A stretch of 64,000 bases of DNA from Salegentibacter sp. 24 (GCF_004362395.1 NZ_SNWE01000005.1:62001-126000); one strand, 5' to 3'; positions 44,663 through 54,645 are shown, counted from the first letter of the stretch. A program made the numbers and translations. The notes: generated from the sequence alone by a model not told the origin.

Positions 44663-46825
44663 CTAATTTTCTACTTTTCTTATTGCCCTAAGTGCTTCAT
44701 GGACATTTTCATTCTTCATAAACAGATCCCATATGAGACCGCTTCTATAATTTTCTATCATCACTACCATTGGAGCCTGATTTAATCCCATAAAAATATC
44801 GGCAGTCCAGTCTTCTGATAAATTAAATGCATCCCTAAAACCATATTCCCCCCAAAGAAAAGAACCATATTCACGGTAAAAGTGTTTTAAAGCTTGCATT
44901 GATTTGTCCGGGGTATAGGGAAATGAAGCTATAGCACCAGTGGGTGCGATGGTACCATCGTCCATTTCAGCTTTTGCTTCTCGAGCTTTATAACCCCAGG
45001 GGCCGTCACTTGCGGTTAGACCCCAGCTTTCCTTACCATAACCTTCAAAATCTCCGGGATTCTCACAGCAATACCTGTAATTGATGGAAACAATAGCCTT
45101 GTTATTTTCGAAATAGTTGGTGTATTTATCTTCCATTTTTTTTGGATTGAGCCCAAGAAAAGAGTAATGGGTAAAAAACAGAGGACCTCCCACACCTACA
45201 CCTATCTCCAATGGGATTCCAAAATAACTTGTATTATTGGTATACATAGAACCTTCTGCTGTTTGCCCCCAATTAGCGCGGTAACTTTTTGCGATACTAT
45301 CCTGACTTGCCCAACCACTGTAATACATTTCAGGTGAAATACCATGAGTCGGAGAGGCTATTGCGAGGATATAAGTTATCATAGTTTCATTCCACCCAAT
45401 AAGCTTATGATTTATATGCCATTTATATTCTGGAGACCAATGCCAGAATAGGTATGGACTATCTTGCTTCTTTTTAAACCAATCCCATTCTACATCTTTC
45501 CAAATAGCAGAAATTCTATCTCTTAGGTTTCTTTCTTCCGGATTATTTTTTGACAGATATTGTTCGGCTGCTAAAAGCCCCTGAATGAAAAAAGAGGTTT
45601 CAACCAAATCAGCTCCATCATCATATTTCCCGAAAAATGCTTCCACTCTGCCAGTTGGTCCATCCATAAAATGTGGTAATGCGCCATGAAATCGATCTCC
45701 ATTTTCAACAAAACGAACTATTTTTTCCATTCGCGTAATAAATTCTTCTTTAGATATAAAGCCTCTTTCTGTTCCTACGATCAAAGCCATAATCCCAAAA
45801 CCTGAAGCTCCTGTAGCAATCATATTCTTTCTTCCAGGTATATTTTCAAGGGCTAAACCACTATTAGGTTCTGCACCCTCCCAGTAGTAACGAAAACTAG
45901 CTTTCTGAACCATATCCAGCAGCTCCTTATCACTCATTTCCCTGGTGGTCACTTTGACGGATTCGGTCAGTGAAGTTTCAACATAATCATAACTAAGGCT
46001 GCTTAGCTTATAGAAGTAGGTTTTTCCAGGAACCCCTGTATAATCGGCATATCGAGAGAATTCATCTGGACTTTGAACCCCAACACCGACGAAGTTCTTG
46101 TTGTCCTCAGAACGGTAAATTTTAACATAACGTACTTCGTCAATACTCTCAAGAGACCAATTTATATCTACATGTCTTTCATAAGCTTCTGCACTTTTTA
46201 TTTCCGGAGATGGTATTTTTCTAGTGGAAATTGTTTCATTAATTATTTCCACCTGGTCTATTAAAATTTCATGTTTACCAATATCGAAAGGTGATTGTTT
46301 GAGTGACACAATCCTGATACCATTACTATTGGTAAACCCCTTAAATCTTTCCAGGGGAACTTTTACCTGTATCCATTTTTTTTCTGCATAACCTGTGATA
46401 TACTCACCTAGGGGAATATAATTTGAGATAAGCTCCGGGCCCCTTCCAATGGCTATTTCAGGGAGTTTTTCTTTGGAGATTGATTGAGGAAAATATAACC
46501 AGAGACTTAATAGGTTGCCTTTTTTTAAAAAATCCTTCCCACGCCATTCCGGATATATAAGGTTTACTTTCCAGCTGCCTTTAGGGGCTGAACTATAATT
46601 TAACTGAAGACTATTGCCTGGTGTAAAAGCCAGTTCAGAGGCTATTGGAAGCCTACCTTGAATGTTTAGAATATAAGAGGGGGAAGTATAAGAAGTTTCC
46701 CCATAAAACCAACTTTTTTCCATTAAACTATTATCGAAAAAAACGTGGTTGTATTGAGTTTCCTGGGCATATTGCATCAATGGGAAAAATAGACAAAACC
46801 AAAAAACACCACTTATCTTCATCAC
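44663..46825 (-). CDS. GH144-like enzyme with N-terminal beta-sandwich and fibronectin domains, copy 2
   Basis: A 720-aa exported enzyme (signal peptide ending MQYAQE). About 300 residues precede the catalytic part: a beta-sandwich that looks like a carbohydrate-binding or CIA30-like domain (about 22-195) and a fibronectin-III domain (about 205-300). The PF10091 catalytic domain follows from about residue 305, with conserved FGKYDDGADLVETSF and IGWNETMITY. It may be an exo-acting or product-specific form (the B. thetaiotaomicron locus has a GH144 that releases sophorose), but this cannot be decided. It lies 10 bp after copy 3. Confidence 0.85.
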   Translation of the reverse strand: MMKISGVFWFCLFFPLMQYAQETQYNHVFFDNSLMEKSWFYGETSYTSPSYILNIQGRLPIASELAFTPGNSLQLNYSSAPKGSWKVNLIYPEWRGKDFLKKGNLLSLWLYFPQSISKEKLPEIAIGRGPELISNYIPLGEYITGYAEKKWIQVKVPLERFKGFTNSNGIRIVSLKQSPFDIGKHEILIDQVEIINETISTRKIPSPEIKSAEAYERHVDINWSLESIDEVRYVKIYRSEDNKNFVGVGVQSPDEFSRYADYTGVPGKTYFYKLSSLSYDYVETSLTESVKVTTREMSDKELLDMVQKASFRYYWEGAEPNSGLALENIPGRKNMIATGASGFGIMALIVGTERGFISKEEFITRMEKIVRFVENGDRFHGALPHFMDGPTGRVEAFFGKYDDGADLVETSFFIQGLLAAEQYLSKNNPEERNLRDRISAIWKDVEWDWFKKKQDSPYLFWHWSPEYKWHINHKLIGWNETMITYILAIASPTHGISPEMYYSGWASQDSIAKSYRANWGQTAEGSMYTNNTSYFGIPLEIGVGVGGPLFFTHYSFLGLNPKKMEDKYTNYFENNKAIVSINYRYCCENPGDFEGYGKESWGLTASDGPWGYKAREAKAEMDDGTIAPTGAIASFPYTPDKSMQALKHFYREYGSFLWGEYGFRDAFNLSEDWTADIFMGLNQAPMVVMIENYRSGLIWDLFMKNENVHEALRAIRKVEN

Positions 46826-46835
46826 CCTAGTTCAA

Positions 46836-48167
46836 TTAATATTTAAATCCAAGTTTATCTAGCCCGGCTTGTATTTCTTCATCTTGCATAAAAAGATCCC
46901 AAACTAAACCAGTTCTATGATTTTCTATCATAGAAATAATTGGTCCCTGGTCTATGGCCAGGTATCCATCGGCTACCCAGTTCTCTTCTTCAGAAAAAGC
47001 ATCATAGAAACCATAAGGTCCCCAAAGTTTATCTCCAATTTCTTCATAGAAATAACGAAGGGCCTTCATAGATTCCTCAGGTGTATATGGGAAAGAGGAT
47101 AATGCTGCAGTAGGTGTAATCACTCCAAGATCATTCGCGGGACTGTGAGCCGCATAACCTTCATAGCTATCACTTGCCGTAAAACCCCAGCTGTGCTCAC
47201 CATAACCTTCAAAATTCTTGGGATTATCTATGGCATAATTATAATGAATAAGACTATGAGCCGTATTTTGTTGCCAGTAATTAGCATATTGATCACTTAG
47301 ATTTCGGGGATCCAGACCTATAAATGAATAATGTGCAAAAAACAATGGTCCTCCATATGCAGGTCCCAGAGGTAAATCTAAGCCATAATGCTGACGATTA
47401 TTCACCATATTACCATTGGATGCCCAACCCTGGTGATAGACTTCGGGCTCAATAGGATAGGTAGGCGATGCCGAAGCAAGTACATACACCATAAGAGATT
47501 CATTCCAGCCTTGAATTTTCAGGTTTTTTTCAAAATTATAAGTTGGTGACCAGTGCCAGTACAAAACGTTTTCTTCCTGTGTATACCAGTCCCACTCAAC
47601 AGCCTCCCACAGTTGCGTAATTCGCGCTGTTATATTTGTTTGCTCAGAAAAATACTGTCGATTAATCAGTAATCCCTGCATTAGGAAAGCAGTTTCTACC
47701 AGGTCTCCCCCATCATCCATATTGCCGAAAGGACGAGTTTGAGCCACATCATCTAGATACCAGTGCGAAAAAGCACCGTGATAGGTTGGTACTTCTTCTA
47801 AGAAATCAAGGATTTTATCCAACCTTGCTACAGCATCTGATCTACTTATCCAACCGCGCTCAACTGCAACTGGAAAAGCAGCAAGACCAAAACCGGAACC
47901 TCCTATTGCTACAATATTTCTTCCCTGCCCCCCGTAAGCATCTGCTTGGGACCGCTCAAGTGCTAAGCCTGAATTAGGCGCAGCAAAATCCCAGAAATAC
48001 TTAAAGGTTTGCTGCTGTACTTTTTCCAGTAGTTCTTGGTCAGTTAATTTTTCTTCCTCTTCGATTTCTGAATCAGGATCATATGGTTCCTGGTATCCCG
48101 GCCCCTCATCACTGGAACAGGATGAGAAAACCATCATTAACCCTATAAAATACAAGTATCTAATCAT
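46836..48167 (-). CDS. GH144-like enzyme (PF10091), lipoprotein, copy 3
   Basis: A 443-aa lipoprotein (lipobox VFSSC). The catalytic domain has GNMDDGGDLVETAFLMQG and GWNESLMVYVLA, plus the C-terminal FPYTPEESMKALRYF and DGYLAIDQGPIISMIENHRTGLVWDLFM blocks (given in part) shared by all three paralogues. It is the first enzyme gene after the SusC-SusD-lipoprotein set and is separated from it by a terminator-like hairpin at 48260-48292. A surface endo-glucanase role is likely. Confidence 0.85.
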   Translation of the reverse strand: MIRYLYFIGLMMVFSSCSSDEGPGYQEPYDPDSEIEEEEKLTDQELLEKVQQQTFKYFWDFAAPNSGLALERSQADAYGGQGRNIVAIGGSGFGLAAFPVAVERGWISRSDAVARLDKILDFLEEVPTYHGAFSHWYLDDVAQTRPFGNMDDGGDLVETAFLMQGLLINRQYFSEQTNITARITQLWEAVEWDWYTQEENVLYWHWSPTYNFEKNLKIQGWNESLMVYVLASASPTYPIEPEVYHQGWASNGNMVNNRQHYGLDLPLGPAYGGPLFFAHYSFIGLDPRNLSDQYANYWQQNTAHSLIHYNYAIDNPKNFEGYGEHSWGFTASDSYEGYAAHSPANDLGVITPTAALSSFPYTPEESMKALRYFYEEIGDKLWGPYGFYDAFSEEENWVADGYLAIDQGPIISMIENHRTGLVWDLFMQDEEIQAGLDKLGFKY

Positions 48168-48234
48168 TATGATTTCGTTATTGGGGAGAATTAAATTGTC
48201 ATTTCCTAATTTTTATTAGAAAATTAAAAGCTAT

Positions 48235-48257
48235 CTCGCTTAAATTATATTAGCGAG
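48235..48257 (-). other. Second hairpin after the internal terminator
   Basis: CTCGCT (48235-48240) and AGCGAG (48252-48257) can pair around an 11-nt AT-rich loop, directly downstream (minus strand) of the terminator at 48260-48292. With that hairpin it could protect the 3' end of the SusCD transcript or the 5' end of the enzyme transcript. Confidence 0.45.
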
Positions 48258-48259
48258 GC

Positions 48260-48292
48260 AAAAAAGATTCCGGCCCCTTTAAGGCCGGAATT
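48260..48292 (-). terminator. Internal terminator/attenuator inside the glucan operon
   Basis: On the minus strand ATTCCGGCC and GGCCGGAAT (9-bp GC-rich perfect stem, loop TTAAAGG) are followed by C and six T residues. It lies 13 bp after the stop of the LamG lipoprotein and 93 bp before the first GH144 gene. No consensus promoter was found in between, so the enzyme genes probably depend on read-through. Confidence 0.85.
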
Positions 48293-48304
48293 ATTTTAAG
48301 AAAT

Positions 48305-50020
48305 CTATTGGGCCATTGCAGCCTGTATCTCTTCCTGAGTTAGTGCCTTATTGTAGAAACGAAGCTTGTCTAAATAACTTTGATCGGCCAAATGACCCCA
48401 TTCGGTAAACCTCGGTGCACCAGACATTATGGAAACTATATCGGTTCCTGTCCAGTCAATACCTCCAGAAATAGTTCCAGTGTTTACAGGTTCGCCATCA
48501 AAATAGATCACGGTCTCAGAATCAGAAATAGTAAAGGCAACGTGAACCCATTCCCCTGCAGTTGCGTCTAAAACACCACCGTCATTCCAGCTATCAGAAG
48601 TTCCATTCCCTACGTTCAATTTAATGGTTTGTGCATCGGCACTTCCCTCTCTAAAGAGACGGAAACCACTTGTTCTATTATTTTGAGCATCAGGACTGTC
48701 TTCATCCAGGGGACCAACAACTATAATTCCTGCACGATCTGGAGAAGCATTTACGTTGTACCAGAAAGTAGCACTGAATTCTTCGCTTAGAAGTCCGTCA
48801 GATGGTAATAGTAGGTAAGAATTTTCAGCACCTGCATAGGCATTGGTTCCTTCTACACTTTCCCCTGCAAACCCTGGAGATCCTACTACAGTAACTTCGC
48901 GATTGGAAACCATATCTTTATAAGCTCCATCAAATGGCATATCAAGTGTAATTGAAGAGGCATCGATCAATTCCTGAATTTCCTCCTGGCTAAGAGCAGT
49001 ATTAAAGAGCCTAAGTTCATCTATATTACTACCTATATCTGAATTATGATTCCAGTAACTAAAAGTTTCTCCACCAGCACCTACGGTAAGTTGTTCCACT
49101 CCTGTCCAATCAATGGCACCAGCCATTACACCGGTATTAACAGGCATTCCGTTGAAATAAAGTACTGTTTCTGTTGGAGTTATACTAAACGCAATATGAA
49201 CCCATTCCCCTTCGGTAACATCAATTACTCCACCGTCGTTCCAGCTTTCTGCTGTTCCAGTGCCGACATTTAATTTTAGCCTTTGCTCCTCGGCTGATCC
49301 TTCCCTGAACAATCGAAAACCTTGTTGACGTTCCTCATTTGCACCGGCCACTAAGATTCCTGCACGGTCTGCCTCTGCACTTACCTTATACCAGAAAGCA
49401 CCGGTGAATTCATCTCCAAGATTTTCCTGGTCAAGTGGTACATCTATATAAGATTCAGCTACACCTTCATAACTTCCAGTCCCTAAATAGGAATCACTAG
49501 AAATTATCGGGCTTCCGGTTACCTCTGCCATATAAATGTTTACCAGTTCGGTAAAATCTGCATCCATGGGCATAAAAAAGAATTCCCCTGCGTATTTTGG
49601 AGTATAGGGAGGTTCTTTACTGAAATTTACAGTTTTAGTAGTAACGTTCCCTGCAATATCTGTAGCTTTAATAGTAAGGGTGTGTTCACCATTGGTCACA
49701 TTATCAAAACTAACCTCCTCATTTACTATTCGATAGTCAAGAAATTCATTAAACGTGGCAATCTGGTTCCCGTTTACCAAAACTTCAATCATATCGACCT
49801 CTATATCATCGACTACCTTAAACCGGATATCAATTGAAGCCACGGCTTCAGGAACTTGGATAGCCGTACCTTCATTAGGATAGTTAATTGTTACTTCTGG
49901 ACTACCCGCATCGGCACCCGGATCTACCTTTGTAAGTGGATCTATGCCTTCATATTCACATGCGGTTAATAGTAGAATAAATGAAAACAGACCCACAAAA
50001 TATTTATTAATTTTTTTCAT
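48305..50020 (-). CDS. Surface glycan-binding lipoprotein with two LamG-like domains
   Basis: A 571-aa lipoprotein (lipobox LLTAC, then EYEGIDPLTKVDPG). It has an Ig-like domain (about 45-135) and two concanavalin-type (LamG) domains (about 145-355 and 360-571) that are close copies: each has FRLFREGSA, LKLNVGxGT, SWNDGGV, EGEWVH or AGEWVH, YFxGxPVNTG and IDWTG. No catalytic residues are seen. In the SusE/F position, third in the operon after SusC and SusD, it should hold glycan at the cell surface. It is 6 bp from the SusD gene. Confidence 0.88.
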   Translation of the reverse strand: MKKINKYFVGLFSFILLLTACEYEGIDPLTKVDPGADAGSPEVTINYPNEGTAIQVPEAVASIDIRFKVVDDIEVDMIEVLVNGNQIATFNEFLDYRIVNEEVSFDNVTNGEHTLTIKATDIAGNVTTKTVNFSKEPPYTPKYAGEFFFMPMDADFTELVNIYMAEVTGSPIISSDSYLGTGSYEGVAESYIDVPLDQENLGDEFTGAFWYKVSAEADRAGILVAGANEERQQGFRLFREGSAEEQRLKLNVGTGTAESWNDGGVIDVTEGEWVHIAFSITPTETVLYFNGMPVNTGVMAGAIDWTGVEQLTVGAGGETFSYWNHNSDIGSNIDELRLFNTALSQEEIQELIDASSITLDMPFDGAYKDMVSNREVTVVGSPGFAGESVEGTNAYAGAENSYLLLPSDGLLSEEFSATFWYNVNASPDRAGIIVVGPLDEDSPDAQNNRTSGFRLFREGSADAQTIKLNVGNGTSDSWNDGGVLDATAGEWVHVAFTISDSETVIYFDGEPVNTGTISGGIDWTGTDIVSIMSGAPRFTEWGHLADQSYLDKLRFYNKALTQEEIQAAMAQ

Positions 50021-50026
50021 TATTTT

Positions 50027-51604
50027 TTAGTTTAATTGTCGCAAAATCTCGTTTGTTGGAGTATCTCTATCTACCGCAGTTGCCTCAATAGGTAATGCAT
50101 CTAATTGTGCCTGTGGATAGGGCAGGTATTCATCATCGGCTGAGAATTCTCTACCGTCATAACTTAATTCCCCGTATTTATCGTGACGAATCATATCATA
50201 ATATCTAATCCCCAATTCCATAGATAATTCAGCGAATTTCTCGTCCAAAACCTGTTGATGCGTCACACCGCTTAATGGCTGCATATCGGCACGGTCTCTT
50301 ACTATATTTACAGCTTCATCTGCTGAAATGCTTGGTGCGCTAGCACCCAGGGTAATAGCCTCGGCATACATCAGAAGAATTTCAGCATATCGGATAACAA
50401 TCAGGTTCTTTCCTGCACTGTAGTCATTTCTTCCATCGGTAAGCTGGATGGAGGGCAGGTAATGTTTACCGCTTGCGAATCTTGCACGGGCATAATCATT
50501 AATAATATCGCCAGAAGGGGTCACATTTGACACAAATGCTGGTAAATCTGTATATCCATCTGCCTGGAGGTCGGCAATACCCCTGTCGGTAAATAGTACA
50601 CTTGTCACCAATCTGGTTTCCTCATCACGGTCTAACATAAATTTTATGAATTTTTCACTAGGTTCATAGAATCCCCAACCACTTTGCGCATTTTCACGAA
50701 CGGGTGTCCAGTTTTGCGGACCAAAAGGAGCGTATAGATGATACAATTCATCTCCTGCTTCCGTACCATAATCAGAATACTGGATTTCCAGTAAGCTCTC
50801 GTTACTTAGTTCTCCTGGTTTTTTAAACAACTGATAAAAATCCGGATAAAGGGAAAATTTACCTGAACTTATAATTGCCCCTGCCGCATCTGCTACTTCC
50901 TGGTAATTTTCCAGCTCCTGATGAGCCAGAGCCTTAAGCGCGTAGGCTGTATACTTTGTCACTCCACCACGAATATCAGTACGTTCGTTTGGACGCATAT
51001 CTGGCAGGTTTTCAATTGCCATATCCATTTCATCGGAAATAAACTGCATAACATCCGCTTTAGATGACACACCTAGCTCAAGCTCTTCTTCTGGCTGATT
51101 GGAAGTTATTATAAAAACATCTTCCCAAACTCTTGCCAGATTAAAATGCAGATAAGCTCGCAATACTTTAATTTCAGCGATATATTGATCCGCTCTTGCT
51201 ATACCCTCTTCATCTGCATACTCTTTAAAGTTTTCAAGTTGCAGAATTGCTGTGTTCATATTAATAATATCATTGTAATGCACATTCCAAAGAGAATTAT
51301 ACATCCAATAATTCTTTTCATAATCATACCTATCGGTATCGGCAAATGGTTGTTGATCTCCCAATCCACCTGCATTTACATCATCACCTCTTACACCAAG
51401 TAAAAGTGGTTCCTCCCATCCTCTGGTGGCAAATTCGTAATAAGCACCAATTAGGGGTTGTATCATATTACTGGCATCGGTATAATCAAGATCACCGGTA
51501 TTTAACTGGCCCTCCCGCACATCTAGTTTCTCACTACACGAGCTTACTCCAAAGCCAAAAACAAGGCACAAAAGAAGAAATTTTATTAAACTATATTTTT
51601 TCAT
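50027..51604 (-). CDS. SusD/RagB family lipoprotein of the glucan locus
   Basis: A 525-aa lipoprotein (lipobox FGVSSC). It has SusD features: LDVREGQLNTGDL near the start, RAYLHFNLARVWEDV in the helical part, YAEILLMYAEAI and a C-terminal block with the FAELSMELGIRYYDMIRHDKY signature (given in part). It is the partner of the SusC encoded 10 bp upstream. The glycan preference is inferred from the neighbouring GH144-like and GH3 enzymes. Confidence 0.93.
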   Translation of the reverse strand: MKKYSLIKFLLLCLVFGFGVSSCSEKLDVREGQLNTGDLDYTDASNMIQPLIGAYYEFATRGWEEPLLLGVRGDDVNAGGLGDQQPFADTDRYDYEKNYWMYNSLWNVHYNDIINMNTAILQLENFKEYADEEGIARADQYIAEIKVLRAYLHFNLARVWEDVFIITSNQPEEELELGVSSKADVMQFISDEMDMAIENLPDMRPNERTDIRGGVTKYTAYALKALAHQELENYQEVADAAGAIISSGKFSLYPDFYQLFKKPGELSNESLLEIQYSDYGTEAGDELYHLYAPFGPQNWTPVRENAQSGWGFYEPSEKFIKFMLDRDEETRLVTSVLFTDRGIADLQADGYTDLPAFVSNVTPSGDIINDYARARFASGKHYLPSIQLTDGRNDYSAGKNLIVIRYAEILLMYAEAITLGASAPSISADEAVNIVRDRADMQPLSGVTHQQVLDEKFAELSMELGIRYYDMIRHDKYGELSYDGREFSADDEYLPYPQAQLDALPIEATAVDRDTPTNEILRQLN

Positions 51605-51614
51605 AATAACAATT

Positions 51615-54600
51615 TTAGAATTTTATATTAACACCCATGGTGTAAATTGCAGGAACAGGATATGTTTGTCTATCCACGCCATCTGCTACTTCAGGATTGA
51701 AACCATTGTAGTCAAAAAATGAAAATGGTTTCTCAGCAGTGAGATAAATTCGTGTATTTGGAATTCCTTTGGCTTCTAAATTATAAGCTACTTGAATATT
51801 CTGAATTCGGAAAAAATCTCCATCTTCTACCCAGAAATTACTCAATCTCTGGTTCCAGGCTTTACGCAATCCTGCTGAAGAAGGGTAAGTATTACTAGTA
51901 CCCTCGCCATGCCATCTATTTATAGCAAGATCAGCATCCATATTGGTGTCCTGGGTAAAAATAATTTCTCCTCTTTTTCTATTTAAGATCTTGTTACCAG
52001 CCTGACCGTAAAAGTCCAGTGAGAAATCAAAAGCTTTATAGGAGAATCCAATATTCCCACCAAAAGTATATTTAGGAAGGAAAGATCCCAGAATCACCCT
52101 ATCGGCATCATCTATTACTCCATCCCCGTTCTGGTCCCGGTAAATTAAATCTCCAGGAACAAGGCCATTGGCCACTGCAACCGGATCAGCTTCAATCTGT
52201 TCCTGATTTTGATAAACTCCAATTCTTTCATATCCGAAAAATCCTAGAAGCGGACCTCCAATGGTTGTTCGCTGTCTAAATTCAGCTGAGCCGGAATCAA
52301 TGTATCCACGTTCATCTTCAATTTCAAGAGTTTCGTTTTTAAGTGTAGTAAAGTTTGCTCCTATCCTAAATGTAAAATCTTCAGAAATTTGCTGACTCCA
52401 ATTGGCAACAAGTTCCAGACCTTCATTTCTAATTACTCCGGAGTTTCTGTCTACACTGCGGTTAACGATGGGTATATATACTGGTAGAATTGCATCATGG
52501 GTGTCACGAATATAATAGTCGGCATCCACAGACAATCTATTATCAAATGCTTCAATATTTAGACCAAAGTTATACTCTTCTATAACTTCCCAAGTGTTAT
52601 TAGAAAATACACTAGTAGAAGTTAAACCTGTACGAGGCTCGTCACCTATTGGGGTAGTGACAACCTCTATGGTATTAGAACCGGCACTTGCTGCAACATT
52701 ATCATTACCTAGTTTACCCCAGCTGGCTCTTAGCTTAAAGAAATCCAGGACTTCATTATCTCTCAGGAATTCTTCTTCAGAAACCACCCATCCTAAACCA
52801 AGAGAAGGAAAATACCCCCAAGGATCTAGAGTAAATTTAGAAGATCCATCAGCTCTGAACGTACCATATAGCAAATATTTATCTTTAAAATTGTAAGCTA
52901 CTCTACCAAAATATGATAAGCCGTAAAACCTTCTACCAACTTCGCTTACATTACTATTAAAGGAATCTGGATCTGCAAAATCAAGATACCAACTTGTTTC
53001 AAGGCCAATACCGGTAATATCAAATCCAGTGGCAGAAAAAGTGTTACTAGCTTCATCCCTAAAAGAAGTACCCGCCATTAAAGTCAGGTCATGATCGCCA
53101 AAATTATCGTTATAGGTAAGAACGTTATCCCAATACTGGTTGGAATAATTATTATTTGCTCTTCTTATACTGGATCTGCGTTCAAAGTTATTGCCTAAAG
53201 TATAAGGAAGATTTACATTCCTTTCCTCTAAAGCAGTAAAATTATGGCTATAAGTAGTTTTAATATCCAATTTATCCTCTATAATATCAAACTGAAGGAA
53301 CATAGAAGTCAGCAATTTTCTAATTTTAATCCTATTCTCATTATAAGAAAGATCCTGAAACGGATTTTGTGTACCTCTGTACCCAAGAAGCTGAGCATTG
53401 GAATATCTTATTGGTGAAGCCTCGGTATTGAGCTCATCAAATACCGGCATTGTAGGAACGGCAAAATAAGCTCTAAACCAGGCTCCGTTTTCAGGAGCAT
53501 ATTTAATAGCATTACTAAATATAGAATTGACGCCCATTTTTAAACGATCGGAAATATCAACATCGACCTTAGAACGAATATTGAAACGCTCATAGCTATT
53601 CTCCATATCTAATATCCCCTCCTGACCGGTATAGTTTGCTCCCAAGGCATAAACTACACTTTCGCCACCACCTGAAACCGATAAACTATGGTTTTGGATG
53701 ATACCTTGTCTAAGTATCTCTTTATACCAATCAGTATTAACTGCCGGCACATTTGGATTTATTCGGCTACGCCCATAACGCTGGATAGCATTCTCAATAA
53801 ATTGTATCTCTGCAGCAGAACCAGACTCTCTGGCCATAGTAGCAAACTGTTCTGTATTAGCCAGTTTAACTACATTCTGTGCTCTTTGAAAACCAGTATA
53901 TCCATCATACTCAAATTGAGGTTTTTGATTTTTTCTACCTGATTTAGTTTCAATAATCACAACCCCATTAGCCGCTCTAACACCATAAATAGCGGAAGAT
54001 GATGCATCCTTTAATACATTTATGGACGCTATATCCTTTGAATTCAGGAAATCAATATTATCATAAAGAGTACCGTCTACTACATATAAGACACTAGTGG
54101 CATCTCCATAGGTGCCAAGTCCTCTAATTCTAACGGTAGGAGAATCTCCTGGAGAACCGGAATTGACAATCTGCACCCCTGAAACTTTACCCTGAAGTGA
54201 CTGCATAACATTTGATGATGGTGTTTTTTCAATTTCTTCGGAATCTATAACACTAATGGCTCCGGTTAAATCTCTTTTCTTCTGGGTACCATAACCTACC
54301 ACGACAACCTCATCCAATTGATCGGCGTCCTCTTCCAATGCAATAGAATATTCATTAGTTTGAGTGACTGTAAATTCTTGAGGTACAAATCCCAAATAAG
54401 TCACTCTTACGGCATCACCAGTTTCAACACCTTCTAAGGTGAAGTTTCCGTCAAAATCGGTAACATCGAAAATCTCTTTGCCAATTACCTTAACCTCGGC
54501 TCCAGGTAAAGGCATTGCATTTTGATCCGTTATTATCCCTGAAACTGTTTTGGTTTCCTGAGCGAACCCAAAACCGGATAATAGGACCATACAAATGAAT

Positions 54601-54617
54601 AATAATTTTAATTTCAT
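51615..54617 (-). CDS. SusC/RagA family TonB-dependent transporter of the glucan locus
   Basis: A 1000-aa outer-membrane transporter and the first gene of the ten-gene run. It has a signal peptide ending GFAQE, a carboxypeptidase-regulatory-like domain (about 22-100), the hallmark LDEVVVVGYGTQKKRDLTGA, the plug end IYGVRAANGVVIIETKSG and a barrel ending VNIKF. It should import gluco-oligosaccharides in a TonB-dependent way together with the SusD encoded at 50027-51604. Confidence 0.95.
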   Translation of the reverse strand: MKLKLLFICMVLLSGFGFAQETKTVSGIITDQNAMPLPGAEVKVIGKEIFDVTDFDGNFTLEGVETGDAVRVTYLGFVPQEFTVTQTNEYSIALEEDADQLDEVVVVGYGTQKKRDLTGAISVIDSEEIEKTPSSNVMQSLQGKVSGVQIVNSGSPGDSPTVRIRGLGTYGDATSVLYVVDGTLYDNIDFLNSKDIASINVLKDASSSAIYGVRAANGVVIIETKSGRKNQKPQFEYDGYTGFQRAQNVVKLANTEQFATMARESGSAAEIQFIENAIQRYGRSRINPNVPAVNTDWYKEILRQGIIQNHSLSVSGGGESVVYALGANYTGQEGILDMENSYERFNIRSKVDVDISDRLKMGVNSIFSNAIKYAPENGAWFRAYFAVPTMPVFDELNTEASPIRYSNAQLLGYRGTQNPFQDLSYNENRIKIRKLLTSMFLQFDIIEDKLDIKTTYSHNFTALEERNVNLPYTLGNNFERRSSIRRANNNYSNQYWDNVLTYNDNFGDHDLTLMAGTSFRDEASNTFSATGFDITGIGLETSWYLDFADPDSFNSNVSEVGRRFYGLSYFGRVAYNFKDKYLLYGTFRADGSSKFTLDPWGYFPSLGLGWVVSEEEFLRDNEVLDFFKLRASWGKLGNDNVAASAGSNTIEVVTTPIGDEPRTGLTSTSVFSNNTWEVIEEYNFGLNIEAFDNRLSVDADYYIRDTHDAILPVYIPIVNRSVDRNSGVIRNEGLELVANWSQQISEDFTFRIGANFTTLKNETLEIEDERGYIDSGSAEFRQRTTIGGPLLGFFGYERIGVYQNQEQIEADPVAVANGLVPGDLIYRDQNGDGVIDDADRVILGSFLPKYTFGGNIGFSYKAFDFSLDFYGQAGNKILNRKRGEIIFTQDTNMDADLAINRWHGEGTSNTYPSSAGLRKAWNQRLSNFWVEDGDFFRIQNIQVAYNLEAKGIPNTRIYLTAEKPFSFFDYNGFNPEVADGVDRQTYPVPAIYTMGVNIKF

Positions 54618-54645
54618 ACGGTTGAATTTTTACTGAATTTTAACA

